The notes under the pieces were generated by a model. The model was not told where the DNA came from. It was given only the letters and a program-made list of their open reading frames with translations, and searched no databases. The translations under genes were made by a program, and so were the position numbers. From Alphaproteobacteria bacterium (lineage in GTDB: Bacteria; Pseudomonadota; Alphaproteobacteria; Caulobacterales; Aquidulcibacteraceae), in NCBI GenBank assembly GCA_018969015.1, contig JAGWZE010000002.1:1-64000 (forward strand): a DNA stretch of 64,000 nt, read 5' to 3'. Below are positions 58,771 to 64,000 of this stretch, piece by piece (position 1 is the stretch's first letter; each line of letters opens with the position of its first letter).

Positions 58771-59859
58771 ATGTCCGACATTTTCATCTCCTACAAGAAG
58801 GAGGACGCCGGGCGCGTCGTGCGCATCGTCGAGGCGCTGCGCGCCGAGGGATTCTCCGTGTGGTGGGATCACGGGATCACGCCGGGCGCGCAATGGGACC
58901 AGACGATCCAGCAGCAGCTCGACGCGGCCAAGGCGGTGGTGGCGGTGTGGTCGACGCTGTCGCGGGACGCGCCGTGGGTCAAAGAGGAGAGCGGCGTCGG
59001 CAAGAGCCGGGGCATCCTCGTGCCCGTGCGGATCGACGACGTGGAGCCGCCGCTCGGGTTCGGGCTGATCCAGGCGGTGGACTTGATCGGCTGGTCCGGC
59101 GACGTAAAGGACGCCCGGTGGGCGCATTTCACCGCGGCGCTGCGGGCGGTGCTCTCCGGGCAACGGCCCGCTCAGCTGGATGCGCCGTTGACGCGCAAGG
59201 CCCGTCGCGGGCCGCCGGCGTGGGCGTTCGCATTGGGGGCGGTCTTCGTTCTCGCGCTGGTCGCCGCCGGCGTACTGGCCGGGCTGCAGACGCTCTCCGT
59301 GAAAGCGACGAAGTCCGACGGCGCGACCTATGAAGTGACCACGGGGCGCGGCGCGCCCGGTCCTGGAACGGCGCCGTCTGCCTCAGGCGGCGCGCCGGCG
59401 ACCGCGGCCGACGCCACGGAGCAGAAGCTCTGGGATCAGGCGATGGCGTCGAAAAAGAAGTCCGATTTCCAGTCCTACCTTTTGGCCTACCCCAACGGCG
59501 CCTACACGGCGCGCGCGCGGGACGTTCTGCTCACTTGCCGAATGGAGACGCGCGAAACCTGGAAGGAATCGCCGTTTCCATCGAACCAGGCCGTGCGCGG
59601 CGTCGGCTCGGTTCCCGACGACGGCAAGACGAAAGAGCAGGCCTGTGCGGCGGCCAAATCGATGGCGCGCAAGCAGGCCGAGCGGAACTGTACGGCCATC
59701 GCCACGGGCGGCGGCTATCGCAACCCGCAATGGACCTATGACGACCGCGACTGCTCCTGCGACCAGACGAGCCCCGTCGTGACGGTGTGCATCGTGGATG
59801 CGCCGGCGACGTGCAGCTGGGAGGCGAAGATCCCTGAGCAGGTCGAAATCTGCGGCTGA
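58771..59859 (+). CDS. Membrane-anchored TIR-domain protein with a cysteine-rich outer domain
   Basis: A 362-residue protein in three parts: an N-terminal TIR domain (about 1-125; MSDIFISYKKEDAGRVVRIVEAL, then LSRDAPWVKEESGVGKSRGILVPV, where E73 is the probable NAD-hydrolase Glu in the SxWVxxE pattern), a transmembrane helix at about 149-172 (PAWAFALGAVFVLALVAAGVL in part) and an extracytoplasmic region of about 190 residues with eight Cys in its last 115 residues (TCR, QAC, RNC, DCSC, VCI, TCS and ICG). Such TIR proteins may function in signalling, cell death or defence. No nearby partner gene of a known defence system was recognised. A GGCGAGG site precedes the ATG. Confidence 0.85.
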   Translation: MSDIFISYKKEDAGRVVRIVEALRAEGFSVWWDHGITPGAQWDQTIQQQLDAAKAVVAVWSTLSRDAPWVKEESGVGKSRGILVPVRIDDVEPPLGFGLIQAVDLIGWSGDVKDARWAHFTAALRAVLSGQRPAQLDAPLTRKARRGPPAWAFALGAVFVLALVAAGVLAGLQTLSVKATKSDGATYEVTTGRGAPGPGTAPSASGGAPATAADATEQKLWDQAMASKKKSDFQSYLLAYPNGAYTARARDVLLTCRMETRETWKESPFPSNQAVRGVGSVPDDGKTKEQACAAAKSMARKQAERNCTAIATGGGYRNPQWTYDDRDCSCDQTSPVVTVCIVDAPATCSWEAKIPEQVEICG

Positions 59860-59943
59860 ATCCGGCGCCCGGGGGCGTCCGGGACCGGGGGCCGTTGCGC
59901 CGAGGCGGGCGGTTCTCTAGCGTCCGCGACCGGAGGGCCGGCC

Positions 59944-61254
59944 TTGACCTATTCACTCGACAACGCGCGCAGCCTTTTGGGCGTGCTCGCGATTCTGTTC
60001 ATCGCGTGGGTTCTGTCCGAGGACAAGAAGCGCTTCCCCTGGGCGATGACGATCGGGGCGGTGGGCGTGCAGGCGGCGCTGGTGGCGGCGCTGTTCGCGT
60101 TTCCGGAGGCCCAGCCCGTCGTGACGGGGATCAATGGCGCGCTCGACGGCCTGGCGGCCGCCACGCAGCAAGGCACGAACTTCGTCTTCAGCTACCTCTC
60201 CGGCCTGCCCGACGCGCAGCCCTATGTGATGAAGCCGGCGCCGGACGGCTCGAACGGGGCGCCGCCCTTCATCTTCGCCTTTCAGGTCTTGCCGCTGATC
60301 CTCGTGATTTCCGCCCTCTCGGCCGTCCTGTGGCATTGGGGCATCCTGAAGATCGTGATCCGCGCGTTCGGGTTCATCTTCCAGAAGTCGATGGGCATCG
60401 GCGGCGCCTCCGCCACCGCGACGGCCGCAAACATCTTCATGGGCATGGTGGAGAGCCCGATCGTCATCCGCGGCTATCTCGACAAGCTGACGCGGTCCGA
60501 GATCTTCATGATGATGGTCGTCGGGCTCGGCACGGTCGCGGGCTCGACGATGGTCGCCTACGCGCTGATGCTCGCGCCGACCCTGCCGAATGCGGGCGCG
60601 CACGTGCTCGTGGCGTCGATCATCTCGGCGCCGGCGGCGGTGCTCCTGGCGCGGATCATCATTCCCGAGACGCCGGGGCAGGGCGGCAAGGTGGCCGACT
60701 ACACCTCCTCGCTCAAATACGACTCGACGATGGACGCCATCACGCGCGGCACGCAGGACGGGCTGTCCGTCGTGCTGAACATCGCCGCGACGCTGCTGGT
60801 GTTCGTGGCGCTCGTGGCGATCGTGAACTCCATGCTGGCCGCGATTCCGCCCGTCGGCGGCGCCCCGTTGACGCTCGAGCGCATCTTCGGCTTCGCGTTC
60901 GCGCCGGCGGCCTATCTCATCGGCGTGCCCTGGAACGAGGCGCAGAAGGCGGGCGATCTGCTCGGCGCCAAGCTCTTCCTCACCGAGTTCGTCGCCTATC
61001 TGAAGCTCGGCGCGATCCCGGCCGGGGAGATGACCGAGCGCACGCGCATGATCATGACCTACGCGCTGTGCGGGTTCGCCAATGTCGGCTCGGTGGGGAT
61101 CATGGTGTCGGGCATGACGCTGCTGTTCCCGCCGGAAAAGCGGGGCGAGATTCTCGATCTCGCGTGGAAATCGCTGTTGCCCGGCGTGATGACCACGATG
61201 ATGACGGCCGCCATCGTCGCGGCCATGCCGGAGGCGATGTTCGCCGGACGTTGA
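59944..61254 (+). CDS. CNT-family nucleoside transporter (NupC-like)
   Basis: A 436-residue concentrative nucleoside transporter, using a proton or sodium gradient to import nucleosides. It has about eleven hydrophobic segments. Family motifs GIGGASATATAANIFMGMVESPIVIRGYL in part (about 155-183, the nucleoside-binding segment) and FVAYLKLG with ALCGFANVGSVGIM (about 368-381) are present. It starts with TTG at 59944, with GGAGGG nine bases upstream; there is no earlier in-frame ATG nearby. It is followed by a GST gene 64 bases later. Confidence 0.9.
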   Translation: MTYSLDNARSLLGVLAILFIAWVLSEDKKRFPWAMTIGAVGVQAALVAALFAFPEAQPVVTGINGALDGLAAATQQGTNFVFSYLSGLPDAQPYVMKPAPDGSNGAPPFIFAFQVLPLILVISALSAVLWHWGILKIVIRAFGFIFQKSMGIGGASATATAANIFMGMVESPIVIRGYLDKLTRSEIFMMMVVGLGTVAGSTMVAYALMLAPTLPNAGAHVLVASIISAPAAVLLARIIIPETPGQGGKVADYTSSLKYDSTMDAITRGTQDGLSVVLNIAATLLVFVALVAIVNSMLAAIPPVGGAPLTLERIFGFAFAPAAYLIGVPWNEAQKAGDLLGAKLFLTEFVAYLKLGAIPAGEMTERTRMIMTYALCGFANVGSVGIMVSGMTLLFPPEKRGEILDLAWKSLLPGVMTTMMTAAIVAAMPEAMFAGR

Positions 61255-61318
61255 GGACACAGGCCTTAGGACAAACGGGAACGCCGCAGCCAAGACGGCG
61301 ACCCCCGAGGAGGATGCC

Positions 61319-61939
61319 ATGAAACTCTATTCGGCGCCCTACGCGCCCAACCCGCGCCGCGTGACGATGTTCCTCGCCGAGAAGGGCGTGAGCGACATCG
61401 AGATCATCAACGTCAACCTGCAGAGCGGCGAGCATCGCGGGCCGGACTTCCGCGAGATGTCGCCGCTGGCGCAGGTGCCGACGCTCGCGCTCGATGACGG
61501 CCGCACGCTGACCGAGAGCCGCGCAATCTGCACCTATCTCGAAAGCGTCTATCCCGAGCCGAACCTGATGGGGCGCGACGGCTACGAGCGCGGCTTCATC
61601 GAGATGTGGGACCGGCGCGCGGAGCTGATGTTCACGCTGCCGCTGATGATGTGGGTGCGCCATCTGAGCCCGGTGCTCGCCGCCGTCGAGAAGAACCAGA
61701 ACGCCGAGATCGGCGCCTACAACCAGGCCACGGCCATGAAGCTCGCGAAGTTCTTCGACCAGCGCCTGGCGGAGAGCGAGTTCCTGGCCGGCGACCGGCT
61801 CACGATCGCCGACATCACCGCGCTCGCCGGGATGGATTTCGCGAAGATGATGAAGTGGCGCCCGGGCGACGATCTGCCGAACCTTCGGCGCTGGCGGCTT
61901 GCTTTGGCGGAGCGCCCGTGCGGGAAGACCGCGCCGTGA
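61319..61939 (+). CDS. Glutathione S-transferase family protein
   Basis: A 206-residue GST. N-terminal thioredoxin fold MKLYSAPYAPNPRRVTMFLAEKG with the catalytic Ser/Pro-Asn-Pro region in APYAPNPRR, MSPLAQVPTLALDDGRTLTESRAICTYLE (VPTL and ES glutathione-binding motifs), and a helical C-terminal domain with LTIADITALAGMDFAKM. GGAGGA precedes the ATG at 61319. The stop overlaps the GTG of the DUF885 gene. Confidence 0.92.
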   Translation: MKLYSAPYAPNPRRVTMFLAEKGVSDIEIINVNLQSGEHRGPDFREMSPLAQVPTLALDDGRTLTESRAICTYLESVYPEPNLMGRDGYERGFIEMWDRRAELMFTLPLMMWVRHLSPVLAAVEKNQNAEIGAYNQATAMKLAKFFDQRLAESEFLAGDRLTIADITALAGMDFAKMMKWRPGDDLPNLRRWRLALAERPCGKTAP

Positions 61940-63225
61940 CGCGGTTAGCAGGGCTTTTGATGGCGCTGCTCCTGGCTGGGTGCGCCACGCTCGGCGGCGG
62001 CAAGCCGGTGACGCTCGACCCGTATGCAGAGCGGTTCGTCAAACTGACGCTCGAGATCGGCGAGATCGAGCCGGGCTATGTCGACGCCTATCACGGGCCG
62101 CCGGCCTGGGCCGAGGCCGTCAAAGGCAAGGCGCGCGCGATCGACGTGGTGGCCGCCGACGTCGCGGCCCTGAAGGCGGAGATCGATGCGCTGCCGGCGA
62201 GCCGGCTCGATGCGGATCAGGCGAAGCGGCGCGCGTACCTCTCGGCGCATCTGCGCGCGGCGGCCTTCCGCCTGCGCATGGCCAAGGGCGAACGCGCCGC
62301 GTTCGCGGACGAGGCGGAGGCGTTGTTCGGCGTGCGCCCGAACATCCGTCCGCTGACTGACTTCGATCCCGCGCTGGCGCGCATCGAGGCGCTCGCGCCG
62401 GGCGAGGGCCCGCTGTCGGAGCGCGTCGCGGCGTTGCGCAAACGCTACGAGATCCCGGCCGACAAGCTCGACGCGGTGATGCGCGCGGCGATCGCCGAGT
62501 GCCGCACCCGGACGATCCGCCACATCGCCATGCCCGCGGGCGAGGCGTTCACGCTGGAGTTCGTCACCAACAAGCCGTGGGGCGGGTACAACTGGTACCA
62601 GGGCGGCGCCCAAAGCCTCATCCAGGTGAATGTGGATCAGCCGGTCTTCATCGATCGCGCCGTCGATCTCGGCTGCCACGAAGGCTATCCGGGCCACCAT
62701 GTGCACAACTCGCTGCTGGACGTGCGCCTCGCGCGCGGCAAGGGGTGGGTGGAGTTCTCCGTGTTCCCGCTGTTCGCGCCGATCGGGTTCATCGCCGAGG
62801 GCACGGCAAACGCGGGGATCAAGCTCGCGTTCCCGGGCGGGGAGCAGCTCGCGTTCGAGCAGGCCGTTCTGTATCCGCTGGCCGGGCTCGATCCGGCGAC
62901 GGCGCCCAAGCTTGCCGAACTGACGGCGGCGACGGCGGCGCTCTCGGGCGCGCAGTACGCGGTGGCCGATCAGTACCTCTCCGGGAAGATCGACAAGGCC
63001 GAAGCCGTCGCACTCCTGCAGAAGTATCAGCTCACGAACAAGGCGCGCGCCGAGCGCAGCCTGCGCTTCATCGAGACCTATCGCAGCTACATCATCAACT
63101 ACGGCCTGGGCCGCGAGATGGCGGCGGCCTACATCGACAAGGCCGGCGCGAGCCAGTCCGCGCGCTGGGCGGCGATGGAGACGATCCTCTCCACGCCGTT
63201 CCTGCCGGCCGACTACACGAAGTGA
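61936..63225 (+). CDS. DUF885 lipoprotein, putative metallopeptidase
   Basis: A 429-residue exported protein of the DUF885 (M32-like) family. The signal peptide MTRLAGLLMALLLAGC ends in a lipobox (LAGC, Cys16). Zinc-binding HEGYPGHH lies at 248-255 (H248, E249, H254), typical of the family, followed by VHNSLLD. Downstream IGFIAEGTANAGIKLAFPGGEQLAF supplies the third ligand region. It may hydrolyse peptides in the periplasm; function not established. The GTG at 61936 overlaps the GST stop (GTGA). Confidence 0.88.
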   Translation: MTRLAGLLMALLLAGCATLGGGKPVTLDPYAERFVKLTLEIGEIEPGYVDAYHGPPAWAEAVKGKARAIDVVAADVAALKAEIDALPASRLDADQAKRRAYLSAHLRAAAFRLRMAKGERAAFADEAEALFGVRPNIRPLTDFDPALARIEALAPGEGPLSERVAALRKRYEIPADKLDAVMRAAIAECRTRTIRHIAMPAGEAFTLEFVTNKPWGGYNWYQGGAQSLIQVNVDQPVFIDRAVDLGCHEGYPGHHVHNSLLDVRLARGKGWVEFSVFPLFAPIGFIAEGTANAGIKLAFPGGEQLAFEQAVLYPLAGLDPATAPKLAELTAATAALSGAQYAVADQYLSGKIDKAEAVALLQKYQLTNKARAERSLRFIETYRSYIINYGLGREMAAAYIDKAGASQSARWAAMETILSTPFLPADYTK

Positions 63226-63229
63226 GCCC

Positions 63230-64000
63230 ATGAACTTCGCGTCCGACAACGCCGCGCCTGCGCACCCGGCGATCCTGGAGGCGATGGCGCGCGCGAACGC
63301 CGGCGCGCTGGCGAGCTATGGCGGCGACGCGCTGACGGCGCGGGCGGTCGAGGCGGTGCGCACCGTGTTCGAGCGGGACTGCGACGTCCTGTTCGTCGCC
63401 ACGGGCACCGCGGCGAACGCGATCGCGCTCGCCGCGCTCACGCCGGCGTGGGGCGCGGTATTCTGCCATCGCCACGCCCACGTGGCCGAGGACGAGGCAG
63501 GCGCGCCGGAGTTCTATACCGGCGGGGCCAAGCTGCTTCTGCTCGACGGCCCGCATGGCAAGATCGCGCCGGACACGCTGCGCACGGCCGCAGCCGGCTA
63601 TTCACGCGGCAACGTGCACGGCGCGCAGCCCTTCGCGGTGACGATCACGCAGGCGACCGAGTCCGGCGCGAGTTGGACGCCCGCGGAGGTCGGCGGTCTT
63701 TGCGAAGCGGCGCGTGGCGCGGGCCTCAAGGTCCACATGGACGGCGCGCGGTTCGCCAATGCGCTGGCCTTCACGGGCGCCTCGCCGGCGGACGTCACGT
63801 GGCGGGCCGGGGTGGACGTGGTCTCGTTCGGCGCGACGAAGAATGGCGCGCTGGCGGCCGAAGCGATCGTGAGCTTCGATCCCGCGGTCTCGGCCGTTCT
63901 GCCGCATCTGCGCAAGCGCGCGGGGCATCTCGTATCCAAGCACAGGCTGCTCGCCGCACAGATGGCGGCCTATCTCGACGACGGCCTCTGGATGAGGCTC
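63230..64000 (+). CDS. Threonine aldolase family, low-specificity type (3' end outside window)
   Basis: A PLP enzyme cleaving beta-hydroxy-alpha-amino acids such as L-threonine or L-allo-threonine to glycine and an aldehyde. The visible 257 residues begin MNFASDNAAPAHPAILEAM, the family N terminus (FASDNxxPxHPxIL), and contain VHMDGARFANALAF (the HMDGAR motif) and the PLP Lys in FGATKNGALAAE (about 204). It continues beyond base 64000; about 90 more residues are expected. ATG 63230 is four bases after the DUF885 stop. Confidence 0.92.
   Translation, partial: MNFASDNAAPAHPAILEAMARANAGALASYGGDALTARAVEAVRTVFERDCDVLFVATGTAANAIALAALTPAWGAVFCHRHAHVAEDEAGAPEFYTGGAKLLLLDGPHGKIAPDTLRTAAAGYSRGNVHGAQPFAVTITQATESGASWTPAEVGGLCEAARGAGLKVHMDGARFANALAFTGASPADVTWRAGVDVVSFGATKNGALAAEAIVSFDPAVSAVLPHLRKRAGHLVSKHRLLAAQMAAYLDDGLWMRL

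Overview
The window is a 64 kb, GC-rich (about two-thirds G+C by eye), gene-dense stretch of a bacterial chromosome, most likely from an alphaproteobacterium. The evidence is the complete ethylmalonyl-CoA signature pair (ccr and ecm), a receiver with the VGPDRR tail, the DUF4169 plus RHH_4 small-gene pair, a class A RNase P RNA of alphaproteobacterial style, and many ATGA/GTGA-coupled operons. The genus cannot be named from the sequence. No transposase, integrase, prophage, CRISPR array, rRNA or tRNA was seen. The RNA gene found is rnpB. Both ends cut a gene: a thiamine-dependent E1 alpha subunit on the left and a threonine aldolase on the right.

Layout. 1-6166: a seven-gene catabolic operon (E1 alpha, E1 beta, Rieske oxygenase, VOC protein, SDR, zinc-independent MDR reductase, ThuA-like protein), substrate unknown. 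6202-13753: molybdenum cofactor block (mobA divergent from moaA-moaD-tauE-moaE-moaB-moaC-moeA) ending convergently against a large molybdopterin oxidoreductase that would use the cofactor. 14070-15473: carotenoid-cleavage-type oxygenase. 15595-21543: valine/isobutyrate catabolism (mmsA, enoyl-CoA hydratase, acyl-CoA dehydrogenase, mmsB, an unknown gene) with a mazEF module sitting inside it. 21561-25839: minus-strand operon of acyl-CoA ligase, FAD monooxygenase, SnoaL-like protein and kinase-like phosphotransferase. 26132-28488: two divergent citrate-synthase-family genes, one carrying an N-terminal helix-turn-helix, with a 17 bp palindrome between them. 28688-31648: tuf, a NaChBac-like ion channel, and a fasciclin protein. 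31784-34631: TerB-DnaJ protein, membrane proteins, amidase. 34655-36466: ECF41-type sigma factor operon with a recognisable ECF41 promoter. 36558-36966: rnpB. 37173-38782: polysaccharide export lipoprotein and EamA transporter. 38806-42999: ecm and ccr flanking a degenerate receiver. 43117-46059: a second toxin-antitoxin pair, MaoC, GST and a patch of lower-GC small genes. 46086-50672: UvrD/PcrA helicase, DUF1003, RHH_4/DUF4169, CaiB. 50924-54479: a three-gene decaprenyl-phosphoryl-arabinose-like pathway (HAD-UbiA fusion, DprE1-like, DprE2-like). 54496-64000: LOG protein, Atm1-type ABC exporter, SDR, flavodoxin, a membrane-anchored TIR protein, nucleoside transporter, GST, DUF885 lipoprotein, threonine aldolase.

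Together the genes describe a metabolically versatile heterotroph that activates and degrades acyl-CoA substrates (ligase, CaiB, MaoC, hydratase, dehydrogenases, SDRs), assimilates C2/C4 acyl-CoA units through the ethylmalonyl-CoA pathway and oxidises valine. Several intergenic regions hold 90-125 bp nested palindromes of one family (CGTCATCC/GGATGACG or CGTCATTCC/GGAATGACG ends). The most interesting observations are the HTH-citrate synthase pair with its palindrome, the DPA-like cluster lacking the benzothiazinone-target cysteine, the double-Asp filter of the ion channel, the pseudo-receiver between ecm and ccr, the transmembrane TIR protein with a cysteine-rich outer domain, and the self-consistent ECF41 promoter.
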